NCBI RefSeq assembly: GCF_947581735.1
Contig: NZ_CANPVT010000022.1
Location: 57,104 to 121,103 of the forward strand
Source: Candidatus Palauibacter soopunensis
Lineage (GTDB): Bacteria > Gemmatimonadota > Gemmatimonadetes > Palauibacterales > Palauibacteraceae
DNA: 64,000 bases
Reading direction: 5' to 3'
In this document: piece after piece, positions 25,657 to 34,114 of the stretch
How positions within the stretch are numbered: the first letter of the stretch is position 1
How the letters are laid out: each line of letters opens with the position of its first letter
Notes under the pieces: generated by a model
Database searches by the model: none
What the model saw: the letters and a program-made list of their open reading frames with translations, nothing else
What the model was told of the DNA's origin: nothing
Made by a program: the position numbers and the translations under genes

Positions 25657-28600
25657 GTGAGCGGCAGGGCAACGAGCGACTCGGGCGGCGAAGCCCGGCT
25701 CGCGATCGACATCGGCGGCACCTTCACGGACGTGGCGCTGGAGTCCGGCGGGCGCCTCGTCACGACGAAGGTGCTGACGACCGCCTCGGCGCCCGAGCGC
25801 GGCGTCCTCGAGGGCGTGCACAAGGTGCTGGGGCTCGCGGACGTCCCGCCCTCGGCCGTTCGGCTCGTCATCCACGGCACGACGCTGGCCACGAACGCGA
25901 TCATCGAGCGGCGGGGCGCGCGCACGGCGCTCATCGTCACTGCGGGGCACCGCGACGCGCTGGAAATGGCGCACGAGAACCGCTTCGAGCAGTACGACAT
26001 CGGGGTCGACCGCCCTGCCCCGCTCGTCCCCCGCCGTCTCCGGCTCCCGGTGGAGGAGCGGGTAGACCACCGCGGCCGCGTCCTCATTCCGCTGGAGGAG
26101 GATTCGGTGCGGGCGCTCCTCTCGACGCTCGAGGCGGAGGAGGTGGAGTCGATCGCGGTCGGGCTCATCCACGGGTACGCGAACCCGGACCACGAGCGGC
26201 GGATCGGGGAGATCCTCGACGAATGGCGGCCGGGGCTTCCGGTGACGCTCGCCTCCGACGTGTGCCCCGAAGTGCGGGAGTACGAGCGGCAGTCGACGGC
26301 GTGCGCGAACGCCTACGTCCAGCCGCGCATGGCCCGCTACCTGACGGGGCTCGCGGATGCGCTGCGCGAGTCGGGGCTCGCCTGTCCCTTCCTCCTCATG
26401 ACGTCGGGCGGGGGCCTCACGACCCTGGAGACGGCGGTCGCCGCGCCCGTCCGCCTCGTGGAGTCCGGGCCAGCCGGGGGCGCCATCCTCGCCAGCCACC
26501 TCGCGCGCGACCTGGACCTCGGCGACGTCCTCTCCTTCGACATGGGCGGGACGACGGCGAAGCTGTGCGTGATCGACGGGGGACGGCCGCTCCATTCGCG
26601 TACGTTCGAGGTCGCCCGCAGCTACCGCTTCAGGCAGGGGAGCGGGCTCCCGGTGCGAATTCCCGTAATCGAGATGGTGGAGATCGGAGCAGGGGGCGGG
26701 TCGATCGCCGGAGTGGACGAACTCGAGCGGATCCAGGTCGGGCCCGGGAGCGCAGGTTCGGAGCCGGGGCCGGCGGCGTACGGCCGGGGCGGGGACGAGC
26801 CCACCGTGACGGATGCCGACGTCGTCCTGGGGCGGATCGATCCGGAGTTTTTCGCCGGAGGCTCGATCTCCCTCGACCGGGAACGGTCCGAGGCCGCGAT
26901 CGAGGCTCGCATAGGCCACGGACTCGGGCTCGACGCGAAGCTCGCCGCGCTCGGGATCAGCGAGATGGTGGACGAGAACATGTCCAACGCCGCCCGCACC
27001 CACGCGATCGAGTGGGGCAAGGGCGTGGCGGGACGTACGCTCATCGCCTTCGGCGGCTCCGCGCCCATCCACGCCGCGCGTCTGGCGGACAAGCTCGAGG
27101 TGGACCGTTTCCTCATCCCCGCCGACGCGGGCGTGGGATCGGCCGTCGGCTTCCTCCTCGCCCCCATCTCCTACGAGGTCGTGCGTAGCCGCTACATGCG
27201 CCTGTCCGGGTTCGATCCCGCCGTCGTGCGGGAGGTGTTCGATGAGATGAGGGACGAGGCGGCGGCTGTGGTCTCGCGCGGGGCGCCGGGCGCGCCGATG
27301 AGCAAGAAGGCGCGCGCCTACATGCGCTACGTCGGCCAGGGGCACGAGATCGGCGTCGATCTTCCCGGCGACCTCGAGGACGCGGCGGCCCTCCGCGACG
27401 CGTTCGACCGCGACTACGAGATGGTGTACGGCCGGACGATCCCGGGGCTGGACATCGAGGTTCTGAGCTGGACGCTCGTCGTCTCCGCGCCCGCGACGGC
27501 GCCCGCGACGGAAGCCGCGGACGTTCCCGCGGGAACGTCTCTCGGGGGGCAACCCGCCGCAGGGAAAGCCGCCTCAGGGAAAGCCGCCTCAGGGACACCG
27601 GAGCCCGAGCGCCGGACCGAGCTGTGGGACGGACCCGGCGGCGAGTCGGCGAGCGCGGCCGTCTACACGCGAGGGGCGATTGCGGAGGGAGCCCGCGTCG
27701 AGGGCCCGGCGCTGATCGCGGAAGATCAGACGACGACCGTGGTCCCGGACGGCTGGGAGGCGCGGGCCGTCGCCGGCGGCCACCTCCTCGTCGAGCGGAG
27801 GGCGGCGGAGCGAGCGGCGGGCGCCGCCGCGGCAGCCACCGGCACCCAGACCGGGATCGCGGCGCTCGAAGGGCAGATCATGTGGAGCAGGCTGCTTTCC
27901 GTGGTGGAGGAGCAGGCCCGGACCCTCGTGCGGACGGCCTTCTCGACCCCGGTGCGCGAGGCGGGCGACCTCTCCGCCGGCGTGTTCGACCTCTCCGGGC
28001 GCATGCTCGCGCAGGCCGTCACGGGCACGCCGGGCCACGTCAACGCGATGGCCGCCTCCGTCGGGTTCTTCCTCCGGGACTTCCCGGTGGAGACGCTGGG
28101 CGAGGACGACGTCCTCATCACGAACGATCCCTGGGAGGGCACGGGACACCTCAACGACTTCACCGTCGTCACGCCGACGTTCCTGGACGGGCGCCCCGTG
28201 GCGCTGTTCGCGGCCACGAGCCACATCGCCGATGTCGGGGGCCGCGGCTTCGGGGCGGACGCGAACCAGGTGTTCGAGGAGGGGATCCGCCTCCCCATCG
28301 GCTACCTGATCCGCGGCGGACGGGTGGATGAGACGCTCATGCGGCTGGTGCGGGCGAACGTGCGGGACCCGGATGTCGCCCAGGGCGACCTCTACTCGCT
28401 GGCCGCCTGCAACCGCACGGGGTGCGAGCGGCTGGTCGCGATGATGACGGAGTTCGGGATCGATTCGCTGGAACCGCTGGCGGAGACGATCATCTCCGCC
28501 TCCCGGCGGGCGATGCGCGAGCGGATCGGGGCGCTCCGCCCGGGGACGTACCGGAACCGGATGAGGATCGATGGCTACGACGAGGATCTCGACCTCGTGT

Positions 28601-29505
28601 GCGCCCTCACGGTCCTGTCAGATGGGACGATCAGGATCGACTGGGACGGCACCTCGCCGATGTCGCCGCGCGGCATCAACGTCCCGGTGACCTATACGCG
28701 CGCGTACAGTTCGTTCGGCGTGCGCTGCATCGTCGGCTCCGAGGTCCCCAACAACGCGGGGTCGCTGGCGGCGATCGAAGTCTCCGCCCCGCCCGGATCG
28801 CTTCTCAACGCGCCCCCTCCCGCCGCCGTCTCCGCGCGCCACTCGATCGGACAGATGCTGCCGGACGTCGTCCTCGGCTGTCTCGAACAGGCGCTGGAGC
28901 CCGGAGCCGTCCCCGCGGAAGGCGCGTCGTGCCTCTGGAACCCCGTCATCATGGCGGGGCCGGGACTGACCGGCGCTCACGCCTACGGCGGCGAGGCGTT
29001 CGTCGTGAACCCCTTCCACGCGGGCGGCACGGGCGCGCGCCCCGGGAAGGACGGCCTCTCGGCGACCGCTTTCCCCTCCGGCGTCCGCAGCACGCCCATC
29101 GAGATCACCGAGACGGTCGCGCCGCTCATCTTTTGGCGTAAGGAGTATCTCCCGGACTCCGGCGGTCCCGGCGAGTTCCGGGGCGGCCTGGGCCAGGTGA
29201 TGGAGATCTCACACGCGGAGGGCGAGGCGTTCGCCGTCTCCAAGATGTTCGAGCGGGTGCGCAACCCGGCCCGGGGACGCGATGGCGGCGGCGACGGGGC
29301 CGCGGGGCGAGTCCACGTGCCGGGCGTGGGCGAGTTCCGGCCCAAGGGTCGCGAGGTCGTCCCCCCCGGCCGGCGCATCGTGCTCGAGACGCCGGGAGGC
29401 GGTGGACTCGGCGATCCGGCACGGCGCCCGCGCGAGCGGGTACGGGAAGATGTCCTCGACGGCTATGTCTCCGCCGACGAGGAGGGCGGTACGCGCGGAG
29501 AATGA
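25657..29505 (+). CDS. Fused hydantoinase/5-oxoprolinase (HyuA-HyuB)
   Basis: A 1282-residue GTG-initiated fusion of the ATP-dependent hydantoinase/oxoprolinase subunits, close in size to eukaryotic 5-oxoprolinase. HyuA spans about 1-715: DIGGTFTDVAL near residue 14, the FDMGGTTAKLCVIDGG core near 295 and a C-terminal beta domain. HyuB spans about 730-1282, starting GQIMWSRLLSVVEEQARTLVRTAFSTPVREAGD. The enzymes open cyclic amides with ATP. Oddity: residues 622-628 (DVPAGTS) are encoded by the 20-bp palindromic repeat at 27520-27539, followed by a 15-bp tandem duplication encoding GKAASGKAAS, all in the variable linker before the last HyuA domain. The frame is kept, so the protein is probably functional. 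Confidence 0.9.
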   Translation: MSGRATSDSGGEARLAIDIGGTFTDVALESGGRLVTTKVLTTASAPERGVLEGVHKVLGLADVPPSAVRLVIHGTTLATNAIIERRGARTALIVTAGHRDALEMAHENRFEQYDIGVDRPAPLVPRRLRLPVEERVDHRGRVLIPLEEDSVRALLSTLEAEEVESIAVGLIHGYANPDHERRIGEILDEWRPGLPVTLASDVCPEVREYERQSTACANAYVQPRMARYLTGLADALRESGLACPFLLMTSGGGLTTLETAVAAPVRLVESGPAGGAILASHLARDLDLGDVLSFDMGGTTAKLCVIDGGRPLHSRTFEVARSYRFRQGSGLPVRIPVIEMVEIGAGGGSIAGVDELERIQVGPGSAGSEPGPAAYGRGGDEPTVTDADVVLGRIDPEFFAGGSISLDRERSEAAIEARIGHGLGLDAKLAALGISEMVDENMSNAARTHAIEWGKGVAGRTLIAFGGSAPIHAARLADKLEVDRFLIPADAGVGSAVGFLLAPISYEVVRSRYMRLSGFDPAVVREVFDEMRDEAAAVVSRGAPGAPMSKKARAYMRYVGQGHEIGVDLPGDLEDAAALRDAFDRDYEMVYGRTIPGLDIEVLSWTLVVSAPATAPATEAADVPAGTSLGGQPAAGKAASGKAASGTPEPERRTELWDGPGGESASAAVYTRGAIAEGARVEGPALIAEDQTTTVVPDGWEARAVAGGHLLVERRAAERAAGAAAAATGTQTGIAALEGQIMWSRLLSVVEEQARTLVRTAFSTPVREAGDLSAGVFDLSGRMLAQAVTGTPGHVNAMAASVGFFLRDFPVETLGEDDVLITNDPWEGTGHLNDFTVVTPTFLDGRPVALFAATSHIADVGGRGFGADANQVFEEGIRLPIGYLIRGGRVDETLMRLVRANVRDPDVAQGDLYSLAACNRTGCERLVAMMTEFGIDSLEPLAETIISASRRAMRERIGALRPGTYRNRMRIDGYDEDLDLVCALTVLSDGTIRIDWDGTSPMSPRGINVPVTYTRAYSSFGVRCIVGSEVPNNAGSLAAIEVSAPPGSLLNAPPPAAVSARHSIGQMLPDVVLGCLEQALEPGAVPAEGASCLWNPVIMAGPGLTGAHAYGGEAFVVNPFHAGGTGARPGKDGLSATAFPSGVRSTPIEITETVAPLIFWRKEYLPDSGGPGEFRGGLGQVMEISHAEGEAFAVSKMFERVRNPARGRDGGGDGAAGRVHVPGVGEFRPKGREVVPPGRRIVLETPGGGGLGDPARRPRERVREDVLDGYVSADEEGGTRGE
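27520..27539. repeat. Palindromic repeat copy 2 (perfect, inside a CDS)
   Basis: GACGTTCCCGCGGGAACGTC in frame within the hydantoinase fusion gene. With the following T it encodes DVPAGTS at residues 622-628, in a low-complexity linker of Ala, Pro and Thr. This is the only copy that lies inside a conserved gene. Confidence 0.95.
27561..27595 (+). repeat. 15-bp tandem repeat in the hydantoinase linker
   Basis: AGGGAAAGCCGCCTC occurs twice back to back (27561-27575 and 27576-27590), followed by a partial AGGGA. It encodes GKAASGKAASG, just after the palindromic repeat. It looks like replication slippage in a tolerant linker. Confidence 0.85.
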
Positions 29506-29511
29506 CCAGCC

Positions 29512-29569
29512 TTGTCATAACGACCATAATAGTGTACAGTATAGCTAATACCGTACATTATCATGGTCG
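29512..29569 (+). promoter_or_regulatory. hipBA promoter and 49-bp palindromic operator
   Basis: A -35-like TTGTCA (29512-29517) and a -10-like TACAGT (29535-29540) are 17 bases apart. Over them lies a long imperfect palindrome, 29521-29569, from CGACCAT to ATGGTCG; the two halves match at all but three positions apart from one central offset base. It covers the -10 region and the first possible hipB start at 29563. HipB-type dimers bind such sites to repress their own operon. The region is AT-rich against a GC-rich background. Confidence 0.65.
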
Positions 29570-29922
29570 CTACGATGAAGAACGACATCCACGGCACGTT
29601 GCCGCTTCCCGTCCGGCGACTTCTCCGTAAGCTCGGCTCCGACATCAGGGATGCCCGTCTCCGTCGCCGCATCCGCGCGGCGACGATGGCGGAACGGGCA
29701 CTGATCAGCCGAACCACCCTCAGCAAGGTCGAGCGCGGCGATCCGGGCGTCTCGATGGGCATCTATTCGACCGTGCTTTTTGTCCTGGGGATGGAGGACG
29801 GCCTGGCGGAACTGGCCGACCGCAGGCGGGACGGACTCGGGCTCGACCTGCTCGAGGAACGCCTGCCGCAGCGCGTACGCGTCGCCGCGCCCCGCTCCCG
29901 GCGTGAGCGCGGGGACGCTTGA
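29563..29922 (+). CDS. HipB-like XRE-family antitoxin/repressor
   Basis: A 119-residue helix-turn-helix protein of the XRE family. The core is LLRKLGSDIRDARLRRRIRAATMAERALISRTTLSKVERGDPGVSMGIYSTVLFVLG, where helices 2 and 3 are TMAERA and SRTTLSKVE. It should bind the palindrome that overlaps its own promoter, and neutralise HipA. The first ATG (29563) lies inside that palindrome and a second (29575) follows; neither has a clear ribosome site, so translation may be leaderless or weak. The C-terminal 35 residues are basic and probably contact HipA. Confidence 0.85.
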   Translation: MVATMKNDIHGTLPLPVRRLLRKLGSDIRDARLRRRIRAATMAERALISRTTLSKVERGDPGVSMGIYSTVLFVLGMEDGLAELADRRRDGLGLDLLEERLPQRVRVAAPRSRRERGDA

Positions 29923-29932
29923 GGCGATCCAC

Positions 29933-31195
29933 GTGGAACGCCGGATACTGGTCCATCTGGACCTGAACGACACGCCCCTCCTCGTCGGCAGGCTTTGGGT
30001 CAGAGTTCGTGGCGGCCGGGAGAGTGCGACGTTCGAGTACGATCCGGGCTGGTTGGACCACCCGCGACAGTTCGCCCTCGAACCGGCGCTGACGCTCGGA
30101 CCCGGGCCCTTTCACACCCGGCGAGCGCTCTTCGGATCGATTGGCGACTCCGCGCCCGACCGCTGGGGGCGGGTCCTGATGCGCCGCGACGAGGCTCGCC
30201 GGGCGAGGCGGGAGGGACGAAACCCCCGCGCGCTCTTCGAGTCCGACTACCTCCTTCGGGTCGATGACGAGGCTCGCATGGGGGCGCTCAGGTTCTCGTT
30301 GAGCGGGGACGGACCCTTCCTCGCCGAGCCCGGGGAGAGGCGGATTCCGCCTCTCGTCGAACTGGGACGGCTCCTCGCCGCGGCCACGCGAATCACGCAG
30401 CGGGAAGAGCGAGATGAGGATCTCCGTCTTCTTATCGGACCCGGGGCCTCGCTCGGGGGCGCCCGCCCCAAGGCCGTCGTGAGGGACGGCGCCCGCGGGT
30501 TGGCCATCGCGAAATTCCCCGGCGCCGGGGACGACTACGATCTCGTGCTGTGGGAGGGCGTCGCGCTCGAGCTCGCCGCGCGGGCCGGCATCGACGTGGC
30601 CGCCTGGCGTTTCGAGCGGGTTGCCGGGCGGCGCGTTCTCCTCGTCCGGCGCTTCGACCGCGAGGCGGGCCGTCGCGTCGGGTTCCTGTCCGCGATGAGC
30701 ATGCTGGGGGCCCATGACCGCGACTCGAGGTCCTACCTGGAGATCGCGGACGCCCTTCGCCGCCACGGTGGGGCCGTCAGACATGACCTGACGGAACTCT
30801 GGCGCAGGGTCGTCTTCAGCATCCTCATCTCGAATACCGACGACCATCTCCGCAACCACGGTTTCCTGTATGAGGACGGACGGGGCTGGCGTCTTTCCCC
30901 AGCCTACGATCTGAACCCGACCCCGGCCGACATCGGCCCCCGCGTCTTGCAGACGTACATCGACGAGTACGACGGCGCCGCCTCGGTGGAACGCGCGCTG
31001 GCGACCGCAGAGTACTATGGTCTGGATCTCGACGGCGCGAAGCGGATCGTCGGCGAGATCGGGCGGGCAGTCTCCGCCTGGCGCGGGACCGCGGCGGGTC
31101 TCGGCGCTTCCCCGGAGGAGATCATGCGGATGGAATCCGCCTTCGCACACGAGGATTTGGACGCGGCGGCCGGTTACGGGACGTCGTCACGGTGA
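29933..31195 (+). CDS. HipA-family serine/threonine kinase toxin
   Basis: HipA-like kinase of 420 residues. The N-terminal subdomain (RILVHLDLNDTPLLVGRL), the nucleotide-binding region GASLGGARPKAVV, the catalytic NTDDHLRNHG (Asp303, with Asn308) and the metal-binding SPAYDLNP are all conserved. E. coli HipA phosphorylates glutamyl-tRNA synthetase and arrests growth; related kinases have other targets. The GTG at 29933 has GAGG 8 bases before it and sits 10 bases after hipB. A GTG at 29903 overlapping hipB is possible but lacks a ribosome site. The following secreted-protein gene begins only 4 bases after its stop. Confidence 0.87.
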   Translation: MERRILVHLDLNDTPLLVGRLWVRVRGGRESATFEYDPGWLDHPRQFALEPALTLGPGPFHTRRALFGSIGDSAPDRWGRVLMRRDEARRARREGRNPRALFESDYLLRVDDEARMGALRFSLSGDGPFLAEPGERRIPPLVELGRLLAAATRITQREERDEDLRLLIGPGASLGGARPKAVVRDGARGLAIAKFPGAGDDYDLVLWEGVALELAARAGIDVAAWRFERVAGRRVLLVRRFDREAGRRVGFLSAMSMLGAHDRDSRSYLEIADALRRHGGAVRHDLTELWRRVVFSILISNTDDHLRNHGFLYEDGRGWRLSPAYDLNPTPADIGPRVLQTYIDEYDGAASVERALATAEYYGLDLDGAKRIVGEIGRAVSAWRGTAAGLGASPEEIMRMESAFAHEDLDAAAGYGTSSR

Positions 31196-31199
31196 CCTG

Positions 31200-34043
31200 A
31201 TGGTGGATCCGACACGGAGCAGGTGGACGCTGGTCTGGGTCGCGGCGGCGATCGCCGCGTGCGGCGACGGCAGCACCGACCCGGGGCCGGGGCCCGACCC
31301 CGCGCGGACGCCGGTGGCGACGGTCGGCGCCCTGGCGGGGGACGTGTCCGAGGGTCTGGACGCGATCGTGTCGGTCCGTCTCGATCCCCCGCCAGCCTCG
31401 CCCATCAGCGTCCGCTACACGCTGAGCGCGGACGGAGACCCGGCCACCGCGGACGCGGACACGGCGGACTACCGCGCCGATGGTTCGGTGTCCGTTCCCG
31501 CCGGCACGAGCGTCGCGGACGTTCGGATCGCGATCCGGGACGACGACGACATCGAGCCCGCCCGCGAGGCCTTCCTCTTCAGCCTGGATGCGCCGGCGAC
31601 GGGCGCGGGATATCGGCTGGGAGCGACGACCTCGACGCAGGTGACGATCGCGGAAGGCGTCTGCGACCGAACGCCGGAGATCCGGGACGCGCTCGTCGTC
31701 CGGAGCCGCGCCGACAGTTGCTCGGGCGTGACGACGGCGCACCTGGGGATCACGACGCTCAACCTCGCCGGCATCGAAATCCCCACCCTCAGGCCGGGCG
31801 ATCTCTCGGGCCTGTACAACCTCAGAAACCTGGACCTCTCCGGTGTCGGCTTCACCGCTTTTCCGGTGGGCGTGTTCGCCGATCTGACGAGCCTCGAGAC
31901 GCTGCGCCTGCGGAGCAACGGGTTCGAGACGCTGCCGACCGACGCGTTCGCGGGGCTCGCGCGCCTGAAGACGCTGGATCTGGGCGACAACGCGCTGACC
32001 ACGCTGTCGGCCGAATCGTTTGCGGGACTCACATCCCTCGAGACGCTGGAGGTGCGTTCCAACGCGTTCGCCACGCTGCCGGCGGGCGCGTTCGCCGAAC
32101 TCACGGGCCTGGAGCGGCTGCACCTGGGCGCCAACGACTTCACGACCCTCGGCGACGGCGTGTTCGCGGGACTCGCCAAGCTGGAGTGGCTCTACCTCGG
32201 CAACGGCCGCATCGGCGCGCTGGAGGCGGGCGTCTTCTCCGGCCTGACCGGGCTGGAGAGCCTGCTGCTCCAGGACACCGGGCTCGAGGCGCTTCCCGCC
32301 GGCGTCTTCAAGGGCCTCTCCAGCCTCCGCGAGTTGCGGCTGGACCGGAACGCGCTGGAAGCGCTCCCGGAAGACGCGTTCGCCGACCTCTCCCGCCTGG
32401 AGTCGCTGCGTTTGTACGGCAACCGGCTCGCCGAACTGCCCGCGGGGCTGCTCTCGGGACTCTCCGCGCTCCGCGTGCTTCGGCTGGACGGGAACCGCCT
32501 GGCGGCGCTGCCGGAGCAAGTGTTCGTCGGCCTGTCCGGTCTCGACACGCTGCTCCTGGCGGAGAACCCCGGGGCCCCGTTCGCGCTCGCACTCGAACTC
32601 GAGCGGACCGACAATCCCGACCCCGCCGCCACGGGTCCCGCCCGGATCGCGCTCGCCGTGGGCGAGGGGGCGCCGTTCGCCATGACCGTTCCCCTCTCCG
32701 CCCGGGGCGGCGCGCTCTCGGCGGAGATGGCGGTCCTCGAAGCGGGGAGCGAACGGAGCGCGGAGATCACCGTGACCGCAACGGAGGGCGGCCAGAGCGA
32801 GGTCCAGGTGGTGGCGGGCCCCGTCCCCGCGGTCCCGCGACGCGTGACGGGCATCGAGGTCGGACTCGGCGACCCGCTCATCCTCTTCGGAGAGGGGACG
32901 AACGCGCCGCCCGTGCCGGAGCGCGAGGTGGCGCCCCAGCGCCTGCAGTCCGGCGCCCACCCGACCACGTTCACGGCGTCGGATTACTTCCGGGATCCCG
33001 AGGGCGCCGCCGTGCGCATCTCGGGCGTCTCGGCCGATGTCGCCGTGGCGACGGTGACCGCCGAAGATGGCGTCGTGACGCTGACGCCCGTCGCCGCGGG
33101 GTCCACGACCGTGACCCTGACGGCGACCGATCCGCCGGGCGCGACCGCGGAGCTTTCATTCCCCGTGATCGTGCGAGAGGCGGCTTCACGGCCCTTCGAC
33201 ATCGACCTCATCCTCCTCGACGAGGTGACAGACTCCCAGGCGGAGGCCTTCGCCGACGCCGTGGATTTCTGGACGGCCATACTGGCGGACACGGAACTGG
33301 CGGATGTCCCGCTCGGCCAGGACGTGGCGCCGGGGTGCTGGGATATCACGACGGATCAGCGGATCGGCACGGTCGACGACATTGCCTTCGTCGCGTCCGT
33401 CCGGGAGATCGACGGCGAGGACGGCGTCCTGGCCCGGGCCGGTCCCTGCGTCGTCCGGGATGAGTCCCGCCTGCCCGCCGTCGGCGCCCTGGAACTCGAC
33501 GCGGCGGACCTCGCACGGCTCGAGGAGGAGGGGAACCTGAAGGACGTCGAGGAGGTGATCCTGCACGAGATCGGCCACGTCCTGGGGATCGGCACGGTGT
33601 GGGTCGACCACGGCCTGCTCCGGAACCTGTCCGTTCACAATACCGGAGCGGACACGCATTTCACGGGACCTCTGGCCATCGCCGCCTTCGACGAGCGCGG
33701 CGGAGCGAACTACGACGACGGCGAGAAAGTGCCGGTCGAAAACACGTCGGGACCGGGGGCGGCGGACTCCCACTGGCGGGAATCCGTGCTGGGCCACGAG
33801 TTGATGACGCCGTTCCAGGCACCGGGCGAGCGTGATCTCCTGAGCCTCATCACGGTCCAGTCGCTGGCGGACCTCGGGTATGAGGTCAAGGTCGGGCTCG
33901 CCGAGATCTACCGGATTCCCGGATCCACGGGCGGCGCGCGCGCCACGCCCGAACGCCGAATCCCCTACGGCGACGACATCCTCCGCGGACCCATCAGGGT
34001 CGTGGACCGCAACGGCCGCGTGGTCCGAATCATCCCCAACTGA
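31200..34043 (+). CDS. Surface lipoprotein: Calx-beta, leucine-rich repeats and a leishmanolysin-like metalloprotease
   Basis: A 947-residue lipoprotein (lipobox AIAAC). In order: a Calx-beta-like domain (about 43-150, with DADTADYRADGSVSVPAGTS and IRDDDDIEPAREAF); about eleven 24-residue leucine-rich repeats (about 187-460) of the form LxxLxxLxLxxNxLxxLPxxxFxGL; a beta region; an Ig/cadherin-like domain (about 577-658); and a C-terminal metalloprotease of the M8/leishmanolysin type with HEIGH (789-793) and a third ligand His866 in GHELMTP. LRRs probably bind a partner or prey surface and present it to the protease. Domain order inferred from motifs. It follows hipA by 4 bases but is unlikely to be functionally part of that module. 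Confidence 0.82.
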   Translation: MVDPTRSRWTLVWVAAAIAACGDGSTDPGPGPDPARTPVATVGALAGDVSEGLDAIVSVRLDPPPASPISVRYTLSADGDPATADADTADYRADGSVSVPAGTSVADVRIAIRDDDDIEPAREAFLFSLDAPATGAGYRLGATTSTQVTIAEGVCDRTPEIRDALVVRSRADSCSGVTTAHLGITTLNLAGIEIPTLRPGDLSGLYNLRNLDLSGVGFTAFPVGVFADLTSLETLRLRSNGFETLPTDAFAGLARLKTLDLGDNALTTLSAESFAGLTSLETLEVRSNAFATLPAGAFAELTGLERLHLGANDFTTLGDGVFAGLAKLEWLYLGNGRIGALEAGVFSGLTGLESLLLQDTGLEALPAGVFKGLSSLRELRLDRNALEALPEDAFADLSRLESLRLYGNRLAELPAGLLSGLSALRVLRLDGNRLAALPEQVFVGLSGLDTLLLAENPGAPFALALELERTDNPDPAATGPARIALAVGEGAPFAMTVPLSARGGALSAEMAVLEAGSERSAEITVTATEGGQSEVQVVAGPVPAVPRRVTGIEVGLGDPLILFGEGTNAPPVPEREVAPQRLQSGAHPTTFTASDYFRDPEGAAVRISGVSADVAVATVTAEDGVVTLTPVAAGSTTVTLTATDPPGATAELSFPVIVREAASRPFDIDLILLDEVTDSQAEAFADAVDFWTAILADTELADVPLGQDVAPGCWDITTDQRIGTVDDIAFVASVREIDGEDGVLARAGPCVVRDESRLPAVGALELDAADLARLEEEGNLKDVEEVILHEIGHVLGIGTVWVDHGLLRNLSVHNTGADTHFTGPLAIAAFDERGGANYDDGEKVPVENTSGPGAADSHWRESVLGHELMTPFQAPGERDLLSLITVQSLADLGYEVKVGLAEIYRIPGSTGGARATPERRIPYGDDILRGPIRVVDRNGRVVRIIPN

Positions 34044-34114
34044 CGGATTGCACGTCGCGCAGCCCGACGGTCTCTTCCGGTATCGGATTGTCGAATAACG
34101 GGAGGACGGAGCCG

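Noticed and set aside
31122..32960. 612-residue minus-strand frame opposite the LRR gene
   Set aside because: Its apparent repeats simply mirror the LRR codons on the other strand.
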